Source: Cryptomeria japonica
Taxonomy: Eukaryota > Streptophyta > Pinopsida > Cupressales > Cupressaceae
Direction of reading: 5' to 3'
DNA length: 64,000 nucleotides
Assembly (NCBI RefSeq): GCF_030272615.1
Contig: NC_081409.1
Span: forward strand, 22,568,260-22,632,259
Made by a program: the position numbers and the translations under genes. Within the stretch, counting starts at the first letter, position 1; each line of letters opens with the position of its first letter. The notes under the pieces are model-generated. The model was not told where the DNA came from. It did no database searches and worked only from the letters and a program-made list of their open reading frames with translations. Below are positions 45,607 through 57,640 of the stretch, one piece after another.

Positions 45607-47138
45607 ATCCCGCCTCTCTTGCCAGTTCAAACACTCCTATACCCAAGCAAGAAAAGCTTAAGATGAAAGTCGCAGAGGAAGGTCCTGGAGAATACAACTT
45701 GAGTCAGCTCTTTTGTGTGGGACAAATGCCTACTTCTCCTAGAACACATGGTAAACCACAACAGTTACTCCAGCAACCACTAAACATGCTTGCATGTGCC
45801 TTAACGCCTTTCATCCTTGGAAAGAGTCAAGAGGAAGAGACACAAGATAAGGACCTAGCGGAATGGATCTATAAAGATCCCATCACCACTGACAAACCGC
45901 GAGTTACACTTCCTACAGAACAGTATGGCAAAGGCCTCCTCATTATGCAAAGAATGGGATATGATGGTCAGAGTGCTTTGGGATACTGCAAACAAGGACG
46001 ACATGAACCACTGCTGCCAGAGTTCAAGCCCAAAGGTAATACAGGCCTAGGCTTTGAAAAAGAGATCCTTCCTAAACTCAGATTTAAAGGAAAACCTAGC
46101 AAACCATTTTGCCCACCTACTGTAAAGAGGACACCTTTCATAATCAAAGCACCATCAAGCAATATTGTCACTGCCCCATCGAGGCTCACAAACCCACCGC
46201 AACCGTCATCAGTGCCAAAAATCCCACCAATCGAACTAGTAATCCCATCCACAGCAGTCATCACATCAATAAAACCATTCATAGCAGCAACTATATTGGA
46301 ACCCGTAGCAGCATCTATGGCACCAGCCATTCCAATAGAAGCCACTAAATCAACACTGTCGATACTTCCAGTGACAAAACCTTTAAACCCTATCACAGTT
46401 CCTGCAGCACCGATCACCTCAAAGGTACATAAACCAATCACACCTGCAGTATTCAACTCCAGCGACATCCCAGTATGGTATAGCAATCGGATGCTGGAAA
46501 GTGATTCAGAGACCGACTCACATGAGTGGGAATTTGATTCTGTACAGCTTAACACTTCAGATGAGGAAGACACATCACCACCTCCACCACGCAAAGACAT
46601 TCCTGTTTACGGAGAAGCACAGATAAAGACCACTTGGGTACCTGAGCTAGAAACATCTTCCACAGACCCTACGTCTCATCCTATGCCGGATTCTGATAGG
46701 GAGAGTACCATCAACGACCTTCACCACACTGTCTTAACCCTCACTGATACATCTCCCGCACTTAACTTAATCGATGAAGTAATGCCCATTATCCACCCTG
46801 AACTCATCGAATGGAACCAATCAAATCCTCCATGTCTTGACCTCTTCCAAAACGATGAGGCTATCATTGACTTTTTGGAATTACGGGATAATCTACCAAG
46901 CGGGGATCACAAAGTTGGATTCGCCATTGAACTTAATAGCGCAGCATACTTCGGGGTGGATGCCAAACCTTTCAGTTGCAAAAATATAACAATGAAACAT
47001 GGATCTTCTAGTGAAAACCACACTGTGGCACTGTTTGATCCCACAAAAGTAAAAAGAAAGAGCGTATCCAACGGTGAAAACCTCTTTGAGGCACCTAAGG
47101 ATGAAGGGTTTGACATTCTCCCTGCTAATGCACAATAG
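45607..47138 (+). pseudogene. F linker with G-patch-like domain and Pro/Thr/Ile-rich tract
   Basis: An open frame of about 500 codons lies between protease and reverse transcriptase. Residues encoded at about 45,925-46,060 form a G-patch-like segment (YGKGLLIMQRMGYDGQSALG ... GNTGLGFEK). A low-complexity tract rich in Pro, Ala, Thr, Ile and Ser follows (about 46,110-46,450), then an acidic region. The frame ends at TAG 47,136-47,138, in phase with the next piece and consistent with CAG to TAG. G-patch segments beside the protease are known in betaretroviruses; similarity of position is my inference. Confidence 0.75.
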
Positions 47139-49370
47139 GAACGATCAACGATTCTCATCGAGGAAACCAAAGAATACAATGTGGGGACTCCTGAAAATCC
47201 TCATATCATACATCTGGCATCTCTTCTCACTCCAGAGGAACAACCTAAATTTATAGAGTTCTTCCAGAAGCGTCAGATCAACTTTGCATGGTCATATGCA
47301 GACATGCCTAGGCTTGATCCTGATTTAGTCATGCATCACCTCACCGTAGCAGAAGGAGCCAAACTTGTCAAGTAGAAGCTTCGTAAGATGCATCCCCAGA
47401 TTGCAGTGCTAGTCAAAACAGAACTCAAGAAACTCCTGGATGTTGGTTTCATTAGACCAATTGATTATGCAGAATGGATCTCCAATATTGTGCCTGTCGG
47501 CAAACCAAAAGGGGGCATCCGCATTTGTACTGACTTCAGAGATCTAAATAAGGCCTGTTCTAAGGATGATTTCCCCCTACCAAATATTGACATCATAGTG
47601 GATCTAACAGCAGGACATGCCATGCTTTCACTCATGGATGGCTTTTCAGGATACAATCAAATAAAGATCGCACCAGAGGACCAACATAAGACAACCTTCA
47701 CATGTCCATGGGGCACATATTGCTGGAATGTAATGCCTTTTGGTCTAAAGAATGCAGGAGCGACCTATCAAAGAGCAATGACCACCATCTTCCATGACAT
47801 GATGCATACTATAATGGAAGATTATGTGGATGATTTACTAGCAAAATCACTTACTAGAGAAGGACATCTTCACATCTTAGATAAAATCTTTGATAGACTG
47901 GAACAATACCATGTTCGACTCAACCCAAAGAAATGTGTCTTCGGAGTGACCTCCGGGAAGCTTCTAGGATACATTGTCTCAAGCAAAGGCATTGAGGTCG
48001 ATCCAGCAAAGGTTAAAGCAATCATGGACATGCCACCTCCAAAGAATATCAGTCAGCTAAGAACACTACAAGGACGGCTTCAATCTATCCACAGATTCAT
48101 TCCACAATTGGCTGATAAGTGTCACCCATTCACACACCTGCTACACAAGAACATCCGCTTTCAGTGGGATGACAGATGCCAGCAAGCATTTCAGGCGCTT
48201 AAAGACTATCTCATGAATCCACCATTGCTGATGCCACCAGATCCAAGTAGACCATTATTGCTCTATATCTCAGCAACAAGTACAGCATTGGGTGTACTAC
48301 TGGCACAACATAATGCAGAAGGAAAAGAGTGTGCTATTTACTACATCTCTCGCACACTGGTGGGCTATGAACTCAATTACACACCTATTGAGCGAGCTTG
48401 CCTAGCAGTAATCTTGGCAGCTACTAAACTAAGGCACTATCTGTTAACACACAAGGTACAACTCATTGCAAAGATTGATCCACTCAAGTATTTACTTAGC
48501 AAAGCAGCATTGACAGGTCGCTTAGCCAAATGGGTGATGATTCTAAGTGAATTTGATATTGAGTATGTGGACCGTAAAGCTATCAAAGGTCAGGTTATTG
48601 CAGATCAGTTGGCCGATGCACCTCTCATAGGTGATCATCCTCTCATTTCCAATTTTCCAGATGAAGAGATATTCATGATTACAGAAGCACAGTCATGGAA
48701 ATTATACTTTGATGGTTCATACACTAGGCACGGCTCGGGGGCAGGCATTCTGTTTATCACACCTCAAGGTGATAGCATCCCGAAGTCTTATAGGCTCACA
48801 TTTCCATGCACAAACAACATAGCAGAGTATGAGGCCTTGATCACAAGACTCAGATTAGCCATACAATGGAAATTAAAAGAATTGCAAGTATATGGTGATT
48901 CCCAACTAGTCATTCGACAAGCAACAGATGAGTATCAGACCAAAGATGATAAACTCATGCCATACAAGCAAATGGTGGACAATCTAAAGACATCATTTAC
49001 TACTATCACTTTTGAGCAGATACCAAGAGATCAGAATCGAGCTGCTGACGCTATGGCTACCATCGCATCTCTACTAGATCTTCCACAGAATTCAACACGC
49101 TACGAGTTCTTGGTAGAACAACTTTGGATCCCCACTTATGATATCCCCGAATCTAAAATGATATGTTGCCTTGTTGGTTCTGAATCCCCATGGTACGGTG
49201 AGTTCTACACCTATCTCCACGATCATACCCTTCCTCCCAACCAATCGAATAACCAACAAAAAACCTTCATTCGCCAAACTACTCGATATACCATTATTGC
49301 CGAAACCCTATACCGACGTAGTCTTGATGGTACTCTCCTTCGATGTCTGGAACAGGATGAGATAACATAG
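47139..49370 (+). pseudogene. F reverse transcriptase, RNase H and archaeal-type RNase H
   Basis: In one frame, broken only by TAG at 47,373-47,375 (fits CAG to TAG), a connector (TPEEQPKFIEFFQKR, the block common before gypsy RT) leads into RT with KPKGGIRICTDFRDLNKAC, PFGLKNAGATYQRAM and YVDD (47,823-47,834). RNase H follows with ATSTALGVLLAQ and YTPIERACLA (about 48,260-48,610). A second RNase H domain of archaeal type starts at LYFDGSYTRHGSGAGILF (Asp codon 48,711) with NNIAEYEAL, YGDSQLVI and RDQNRAADAMA. It ends at TAG 49,368-49,370, again CAG to TAG like, followed in phase by integrase. Confidence 0.93.
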
Positions 49371-50447
49371 GTTTTGGAAGAGGTACATGAAGGAATTTGC
49401 GGGACTCACTCAAGTGATCCATCACTAGCCAAGAAGATCATGCGAGCTGGATACTATTGGCCATCTATGGAAAAGGATTCCTACTACTTTGTCAGGAAGT
49501 GCAAAAAATGTCAAGTTCATGGCGACCTAATACATGCACCAGCTCAAGAACTGCAACCAATCACAACACCGTGGCCTTTTTGTCAATGGGGCCTTGACCT
49601 TGTGGGTAAAATCCATCCATCTTCATCCAATGGCCATAAATTCATTATTACCGCCACCGAATATTTCACCAAGTTGATCGAAGCTGTTCCACTTACCCAA
49701 GTCACCGGCAAGCAGATCACCTCATTCATCCTCAACTACATCATCTGCCGGTATGGTGTGCCCATGTCCATTGTCACAGATAACGGTCTTCCTTTCAAAA
49801 ATCAGGATGTTCGTGAGCTTTGTGAGAAATTTCATATCCAACACCGCTTTTCCACTCCCTATTACCCACAAGGCAATGGTCAGGCCGAAGCATCCAATAA
49901 AAACATATTGAGGATCCTAAAGAAGACAGTCAATGATGTCGACCATGATTGGCATGTTCAATTGAATCCAGCGCTATGGGCATATCAAACTAGCATTCGG
50001 ACCCCTACAGGTGCAACTCCTTATTCATTAGTCTATGGTGTTGAAGCTATCTTACCTATTGAGGTCGAGATACCATCCTTACGAGTTTCATTGCACAATC
50101 TCATCGATGATGAAGCATACATAGTATCTCGTCTTCAGGACTTAGAGTTACTAGATGAGAAGCGACAAGCTGCATACAATCACCTCAAAGCCTATCAGCA
50201 GCGCATGAGTAGAAGCTACAATCACCGAGTTATATCTTGTACATTTGAGGTAGATGATCTTGTTCTTCGAGAAAATCCTCGCAACCAACCAAACAGAGAA
50301 CATCAAGGCAAGTTTGAATCAAACTGGTTGGGCCCATATGTTGTCACTGCTGTATTCGGGTCCGCGGCATATCAGTTGGCTACATCAGACGGAGAACCGC
50401 TCGCAGATCCAATCAATAGCATGCACCTCAAACGGTTTTATACCTAA
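49371..50447 (+). pseudogene. F integrase
   Basis: The frame continues in phase for 359 codons. A zinc-binding HHCC region (HEGICGTH ... CKKCQVHG) is followed by the catalytic core with Asp 49,596 (GLDLVG), Asp 49,779 (TDNGLPF) and Glu 49,887 (GQAEASNK). The C-terminal part ends with GPYVVTAVFGSAAYQL and HLKRFYT. No chromodomain is present, as expected for the Tat group. Catalytic residues are intact; only the stop at 49,368 separates it from RT. Confidence 0.93.
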
Positions 50448-52869
50448 GGTATACAGAGCATCAGGCTCCCCTACATATCAGAAAATATCAAAAACATTCA
50501 GAAAATGTCCTAAAGAAAATACAAAACCATTCAAAACAAAAAAAAAAAAAGTAAAGAAAAATCATGCATCCAAACGGTGAACAACCACTCCGGTGGCACC
50601 TTGGGTAAGTGCGATGGTGAAAACCTGGCAAACAGACGCCACTCGTAAGGGCTATGGCTCCATTATCTTTTCAGACTTGTTGCGATCACATTTACTTCAT
50701 ACATACATCCATCCATCCAAAGCCATGGCTTGTTATTCATCTGTCATTAAGAAAGTACTCCATGCGTCTAGCATCCCACCTTTTCATAGTCAGGTCTAAA
50801 AACTGGGGGCAATACCCTTAACCTATTGATGGAAGTGGATTCTACATTGTCTTATGTGTCATTACGCTCTTCATTCAGGCAATCATCAAAAATATCAAAA
50901 ACATTCACAAACAATACAAAATCCAAAAACATTCAAAAATGACTCACAAAATCCACAAACATTCAAAAACTATTACACAAAATCCAAAAACATCGGAAAA
51001 ACCATCAAAAATCACCCAAGAACATGACAACACCTTGTACATATTCATCTGATCAGATACAAAACAAACATTGACAAAATACTCACACAAATGACCACTT
51101 ATCACTCGACCAACACAATCAACATCTACAATCCAAACTGTCTTAAACAAGGATGCATCCTTCCTTACCAAAACAAAGACAAAAGTGACGTTTTCTTTGA
51201 CAAGAAAATTATGTTAAGCTATCAAATGCTTGGTTGATTCATGAGTAATTCATTTGTTTATTTGTATCGGGATCTTTCAGCATTGTTTTGTATCATTTGC
51301 GCATTATTTCCGATGAAGTTCTGGGGCATGTACTAATGGTGTCTACGTGGGAAGTTCACTAGGCTACGTGATCTTATGCCAAATGCAATCATAGATCACT
51401 ACGGCTTGCTGACTATAGCGTATACCTCGACCATATGAGCATGAACCATTACCAAGGATCCATATTCTTTATTCTTTATGTATATATTGTTTGTTTGCAG
51501 GTACAATTCTCTTTCTTTGGTTCCTCCTACCTCATCCAAACTGGATAAAGGTTTTATCTCTTATTACGGTATGCACTTGTCTCAGGATATGATCAGCCTA
51601 AGATCAAGGAGGACGTTCCAAGTCATGCATGAAAGGAGATAATCCTTATCTGTTCTGCAAGCAATACTCAGGTCAACTTGATCCATTATATCAAGTTGCT
51701 TGTATTAACTTGCTATATAAAAATCCATGTAAGAAATACTCTGGTCATCTTGAATCTTTATGTCAAGTTGCTTGTATTTTCTTACAACATTTTAAAGCTC
51801 AATGATGAAAAATAAAGCACCATGGATCGTCATTCCATCTCATTTGTATATATTGCATTTCGTTGCATTCCACCCATCCATACATTCATAATAGCTGCAT
51901 ATCATGCATACGTAGTCATAATAATGCATACTCTATTTTCCTCTTCTTCCATAGGAATGAGTCATAGGTTTTCCATATCTTCTATCTAACATCAAATCCC
52001 CCCTCACCCTCCCTATCTTGATCATCAACATCATCCTAATCCCTTCATCGCTTCCCATCCTCACTCATCCACAAAATTAAGCCAGTTACTCTGTCTACAC
52101 AGATACATCAACTCCCACACACCTAGACTATCAACAGATACTCTGATCAAGTATCTTCGGGTCTCAACAGGTAATCGATTATGGTAATCCTAGACTACAT
52201 CAGGCATTTATCACAATGACCTAGTCTCAACGGGGTTGCCATGATTCCCCACAACCATCCATCACACGCACACACTATCAATTGATCAACCAATCAAACA
52301 CAATCCAACGGACAATTACATCAATTGTCTACGTCTCAACGAGTATTTTGCTTCATATACCTTGACTTCATCGGGTAATTACATCAATTGTCTAAGTCAC
52401 CATCAGGTCACTTTGATTCACTTACTCAGACTTTATCATGTCCAAGCGACCAACTGACATCAACTGTCACGCTTTGACTTGACCGGGGCAATTCAACCGA
52501 TTGCACCAGATTGTCCAACCAATTTTGATCAATTGTATAGCATCAATCAAAACCCCACACTACATCTGCTATGTATCTCTTGCATGACCTCAGGGTACTC
52601 GTTGGCTTGTTGTTTCTTCATATTCACTCCATTTTCTCCCATTCTTTCATCATTAGTTCTAATTTCTTCTATTCTACCTCCCCTCCACTTTTCATTCTTT
52701 TTCGAGAGATCGCCCGATTTAAAAAAAAAAAAAAAAAAAAAAACATTCGGCCCATCTCTCGAGGGGGCATACCACCCATTAAATTTACATTTTATGGGGC
52801 ATTTCTTCACACCTATTTTTCTTTCTTTGAAACGACGCGATAAACCGCACCGTCTCAAAGAGGGGCAAA
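50448..52869 (+). other. F 3' UTR with degenerate repeats and polypurine tract
   Basis: Three repeat styles are seen: CAAAAACATTCA-type units at about 50,885-51,010; a GTCTCAAC-GGTAAT / CATCAGG-type degenerate series at about 52,090-52,470; and an A run of over 20 bases at about 52,721-52,743. AAGAGGGGCAAA at 52,858-52,869 abuts the 3' LTR as the polypurine tract. Variable repeats in the 3' UTR are a known property of Tat/Ogre elements. Confidence 0.75.
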
Positions 52870-54182
52870 TGTAGTCACATAAATCTGTCCACTTAATTAA
52901 ATGAATACTTAGTATTTATTTGATTATTTAACCATCAATTAATAATTAATTAAATTAATATTTAATTAATTCATCTTAACCCTATTCTCCTATTAATTAA
53001 ATAAATTATTCAATTTATTTGATTTAATTCACTTAACCAAATTCAGACCATTAATTAAATAAATAAATCATATTTATTTAATTAAATCTTCTCTCACATT
53101 TAAATAAATTAATATTTATTTAAAACCCCCAAAATCCCACCTCTCACATTTAAATAAATAAATCATTTATTTAAATCACCTTTATCCTCCACCCACTTGT
53201 ATTTTCCTACAAAAGCAAGTTGCACAATTATTTTAAATAAATAATTTATTTAAATCACCTTTATCCTCCACCCACTTGTATTTTCCTACAAAAGCAAGTT
53301 GCACAACTATTTTAAATAAATTATTTATTTAAAATCCTATTTATCCTCACCCACTTGAAACCTTTAATGGTTTCCCTTAAAGTATTCAAACTTGATGGCT
53401 TTAAAGTCTTCAAACTTGATGGCTTCCTTCTATAGTCTTCTTAAGACTTTAATGGTTTTCCTTAAAGTCTTCAAGCCTTTAATGGTTCCCCTCAAAGTCT
53501 TCAAGCATTTTAATGCTTTATCTTCCTTTTTCTCATTTAAATAAATTAATATTTATTTGAATATTTATCCAAATACAACTTGCACACATTTATTGAAATA
53601 AATGAATTTTTATTTTAATAAAATCTTATTTTCCCTCACCCACCAAATCCACTTGCAAAATCTAATCCCCTTCTAGATTCTTCTAAACCCTTCCTAATTA
53701 GCCTAATCCATCCCCTAAATATTGTCACATTCCTAAGCAAATTGGAGTCACTTCTCAAAGACTCCAAAGTCTTTGAAAAGCAATTAATGCTTTGTGTGTT
53801 CAACAAATTAATCCTCAAAGTCTTTGATAACCATTGAAGGCTTTCAACCTTCAACCACTTAATCCCCAAAGTCTCCAATAACCATTAATGGTTACCTCAA
53901 ACCCTCCCACATGGTTAAAACATTTGTTTTGACTCAACCTCTACCCAACCCAAAGGTCTCATCAAGCCTTTAATGCTTTGACCATGATTATCTCTTAATC
54001 ATTTGCACAAAGGTTTATCCTTGGATTAACTCTTAATCCAATGGGTAATCTTAATTTAGACTTGACCCTTACCTTCTAGATAACCATGAGGTCTTCTCAG
54101 GCCTTTAATGCCTCCAACCTCTTCTCTCAACCCAATCCTATGTTGACACTTGTCACCATTTTATTGGTGCCAATTGTGCACA
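52870..54182 (+). repeat. F 3' LTR, truncated
   Basis: It matches 38,658-39,948 of the 5' LTR with three substitutions, plus a 24-base tandem duplication near 53,400 and a one-base insertion near 53,965. Similarity ends at about 54,185, where the GGGGACACTTC sequence of another LTR begins. The last 490 or so bases, including the TATA box, are not found elsewhere in the window. Confidence 0.93.
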
Positions 54183-55319
54183 TGGGGGACACTTCTGACA
54201 TGTTTGGATCAGTAAAGCATGTTTGATTTCAAGTGTTATATGCTCCATGAGGATGTTTTGGTCAGTTGGTATTGGCTTGGTAATCGGATACTATCTTACA
54301 CTTTGGTAAACCCTTACCAACACTAGTTTAAGGCTTTACTAATAGAGATTTTATTGAGGAATTGTGACAGGATGCATAATTGGTATTGGTGCAGCCTCTT
54401 CATGGATTTCAAGTTGCTGAAGATGTTCTTTATCATGCTTCAACTATTTGAAGACATTTCTTTGGCGTGGTGGACCCAGAATAGGTCTGGTACCTATCTA
54501 GATTATGGACCGGTATCATGCTAACGTGTACTCTACACGTTACCAGGATATCTTGAGATGATTTATGGATTTGTTAATATTGTTTTGATCTTAAGCCGAC
54601 ATGGCATATCATTGTAAATAGAATTATGTAATGATCTTATAGTAATATCTTTAGGTGGCCGACCTAATTGGTTTAGGCCTTAGGGTTTATATAAATAAGA
54701 GGTAGAAACTCTTTGTAAAGTATCATGGTTATTGGAAAAGTCATGGTCAAGGAATGTAATGTGTGAATATTGTAATATCATTCAGGAAAAGGAGTTGGTT
54801 GATCATTGGTGATCGAATTAGATTCAGAAGAGGATTTAGTCTTTCAGCACTGAGCTTAACCGGGACTATAATCGGGCATGGTAGATGCTATTTCTAGCAA
54901 TTCACTCTATTGGATTGTTGTCCACTTATCTTGAGATGGTTGTAGCCTATTTGTAGTTAGTGAGACTCTTTTGTAATGAGCAATGCGCTCTAGGCAGTGT
55001 GCCTTCTTGCAAGTGTAGGCCCCTCATTGTAACACATACTTTCTGCAGAAGTATCATCTGACTGTGGGTAGGCTTCCCACCGTGGTTTTTCCCTTTTTGG
55101 GTTTTCCACATACAAATCATGGTGTTATGTGGTATGGTTTCTTTGCATTGATTATTTGGTTAATTGTTAAGTTGTATTGTTTACCGGTATCTGTTCCTAC
55201 TGACATATGATGTTCTTTACTGGTACTTGATTTGTTTAAGGTTGTATTGTGGATTAAAAGTTATAATCTGTTAACAACTGATTCACCCCCCTCTCAGTTG
55301 TTCACTGGTTATCCTAACA
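54183..55319 (+). repeat. LTR G, Sirevirus-like, probably solo or truncated
   Basis: It appears to start TGGGGGACACTTC and ends CACCCCCCTCTCAGTTG ... ATCCTAACA. It has TATATAAATAAG at about 54,688 and the conserved GGTTTTTCCC...GGGTTTTCCACATA...GGTGTTATGTGG block near 55,085-55,135. No matching target duplication flanks it (GCACA on the left, TCATT on the right), so a deletion or recombination occurred at one end. Confidence 0.65.
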
Positions 55320-55580
55320 TCATTGTGAGGCTAGATTGGAGCACTAGTCTCCAATAGCATTTCTCACCACGGTTTTTACCATCTTGGGTTTTCCTCATAC
55401 ATATGGTGTTATGTGGTATCCCTTTTATGTGTGGTTGCATTTGTGTCATTCTCCCTTCTAACTGGTATGTGTGCTTTATGTTAGATCTATTAACCGATTT
55501 ACAGACATAGGTTAGAAAAGGGCTAAGGTTAAAAATCACTAATTCCCCCCCCCCCTCTCAGTGACATCTAGTGTTCAACA
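55320..55580 (+). repeat. Element E 5' LTR, 3'-terminal fragment
   Basis: Similar in layout but not in sequence to LTR G: ACGGTTTTTACC...GGGTTTTCCTCATA...GGTGTTATGTGG at about 55,370, a C run followed by CTCTCAGTG at about 55,545-55,562, and the terminus GTGTTCAACA. A primer-binding site follows, confirming it as a 5' LTR end. Confidence 0.82.
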
Positions 55581-55581
55581 A

Positions 55582-55596
55582 TTGGTATCAGAGCCT
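55582..55596 (+). other. Element E primer-binding site (initiator Met tRNA)
   Basis: TTGGTATCAGAGCCT lies one base after the LTR end. Confidence 0.92.
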
Positions 55597-55652
55597 GGGT
55601 TCCATGTTGATAATCTTTCTTTATCTAGGGTAGATTCTGGTATTTGAACACA

Positions 55653-57640
55653 ATGGTTTATTTTGTGTCAATCCCTACTCCTATATTTGATGGTTCAAAT
55701 TTTCCTATTTGGAGTTGTAGGATGGAAGTCTACCTATCCTCTTTAGGGTTTTATGTGTGGATGTTGGTTGTAAATGGCTTCCCTTGTAAAGTCAGTCCTC
55801 CCACCAATTCAGATGCATAAAGAAGAAACTAGTGCAATAATATAGAAATGAAGGCTATACTCTGTGGGTTATCAAATAATGTTTCCTCATAGCTAGATAG
55901 ATGTAGACTGGCAAAGAGCTTGTTGGATAGATTGAAGAAGCTCTATGGAAATGAGCCTACCACTGTAGAATCAATTTGTAAAGAAAAGATGAGAAATGCA
56001 ACTCATGTATCTGCAGATGATGAAGATAGATATGTTAGCATCCACAACAATGATAAAGAAAGAACCTACCTCTTCATGGTTGAAGAATCAGAAGATGAAA
56101 GGAACACATCTGAGAATGATCATGCAAGTCATTCCCACCAGCAAGATGTGTTTGGCAGTGATAGTGAAGGTGAAGAAGAAGAAGAAAAAAAATATGATCT
56201 TGAACGGGGACTTGTAAGTGCACTTGAAGAACTCAATAGAGTGAGGAATGAATACAAGTTATTCAAGAATGTTGCAGTTGTGGAATATAATTTATTGATC
56301 AGATTCCTTGAAGAATCTGAGAAATGTATCTCAGAGTTAAAGACTTAACAAGTAGACACCAAGGAGTGCTGGTGTAATAATATAGCATTTAAGGTAGAGG
56401 CCAAGGGTAAAGAATATCAACAAGTAGTAGGAGAAATGGAGATTCTCCAAAATGACCTTGAGAAATATCATGATGAGCTCAAGGTAAGAATCTGGTTTGA
56501 TGGCAACACTAATGCCCTAGACAAAATATTGAAGAAGCAAAAGCATGCCAAGGATACCGGAGGTTTAGGATGTGGTGTCGGTGAATGCTCCACCAATAAG
56601 AATGTCCCTCACAATGACATCCTATTTGTCTCCTCAAATGGAGATAGCAAGGGACAAACCTTCACTGTTTGGAATACTCCCCAGAAGAAGATAGATCTAA
56701 CCACAACTAGTGAAGACATGGAGTCAAGGATGAAGACTAGTGCTGCAAGAAGGAGCAACAATACAGATCCCAAAGGAAAAGGGAAGATGGGAGAAGGCAG
56801 ATTCATCCAAAGCAAGAACATGAGAAGACAACATAGAAGACCCCCTACCAGTAGAAGTCAAGAAAATACTACCACCCACAAGACAATGCATGTGTGGGAA
56901 AAAAATAGATTAGATGAAAGAGCTGCAAAGTGTGTAAAATCCAAGATCCATCCCCAAAGAAGCAAAAATGGAGATGCCAAACTGGTAAGATCTCCTCATG
57001 CTTGGCAAAAAAATTTATAGGTCACAAGCCTCCTTTCTCTAGTTACTATTTTGTATGCAAAGAATATGGCCATAGGGCAGATGAATGCAGAATGAGGTCT
57101 AAGAATAGAAAGTATGTTCTTCCTAGAAACAATAATGTCATCTATTTGAAATGTAATGGTCTTGGCCATAAAAGTCATAATTGTCACAGGATGAACTTGC
57201 AGTCATATGACAACCGGTATAGTAACTATTCTCAACATAGAAATGGATATAGAGCATATGAAAGTCAGAGAGCTGCATGGAACCAAAGGAGAAATGTCCC
57301 TGCATGATCAAGAGGCCCATCAGTTCCAGTAACCGATTACAATGGCATGACCAGAAGAAGATGGTCTATCCAGTTTGACAGAAGTATCCCAAATCATGCG
57401 ATTGGCATGAACATAATTTGCTTCTATAGCAATGCTTTTGGTAATGATGCAAAATCTGGTAGAGAAAGGACCAATCAAAAAAAGAAGGTAACACCTGTTC
57501 CAAAGGCTGAAAATGGGAAGAAGAATGAGACCAAGCAGGTATGGAAGAAGATGCAAAAATGGATCAGCACTATGCATTCAATGCACATGAGATATCTCCT
57601 AAGGCTTAAAGGAGATGTAGGACCTTAGGGGGAGTAGCAC
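55653..57640 (+). pseudogene. Element E gag (Sirevirus-like), decayed
   Basis: From ATG 55,653 the frame encodes FDGSNFPIWSCRMEVYL, a copia gag start, then SLLDRLKKLYGNEP. A long acidic/coiled-coil region follows (VEESEDERNTSEND, EEEEEKKYDLERGLVSALEELN), then a basic tail. Stops lie near 55,817, 55,830 and 56,346. After a frame change at about 56,950-57,010, two zinc-knuckle remnants appear (VCKEYGHRADEC and KCNGLGHKSHNC), each with its first Cys replaced by Tyr, a TGT-to-TAT change. The acidic segment after the capsid region is typical of Sireviruses. No protease or later domain follows. Confidence 0.8.

Larger units (their letters stand above)
38658..54182 (+). mobile_element. Element F: Tat-type Ty3/gypsy retrotransposon, 3' LTR truncated
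   Basis: The 5' LTR is 38,658-40,436 and the 3' LTR starts at 52,870 and is cut at about 54,182. Between them are a primer-binding site, a 2.7 kb leader, gag, protease, G-patch linker, reverse transcriptase, RNase H, archaeal-type RNase H, integrase and a 2.4 kb 3' UTR with degenerate repeats. The second RNase H and the absence of a chromodomain place it in the Tat group. Over about 1,310 aligned LTR bases I count three substitutions, one 24-base tandem duplication (in the 3' copy, near 53,400) and a one-base indel, so insertion was very recent. It nevertheless has four in-frame stops and a frameshift. Confidence 0.93.

Noticed and set aside
45968-46600. A 210-codon open frame on the minus strand opposite the F linker.
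   Set aside because: It lies entirely opposite a better supported plus-strand frame, is low in complexity, and reflects the Pro/Thr/Ile-rich tract read backwards.
52721-52743. A long A run that could mark a processed pseudogene or LINE/SINE tail.
   Set aside because: It sits inside the F 3' UTR, with no target duplication or retroposon body next to it.
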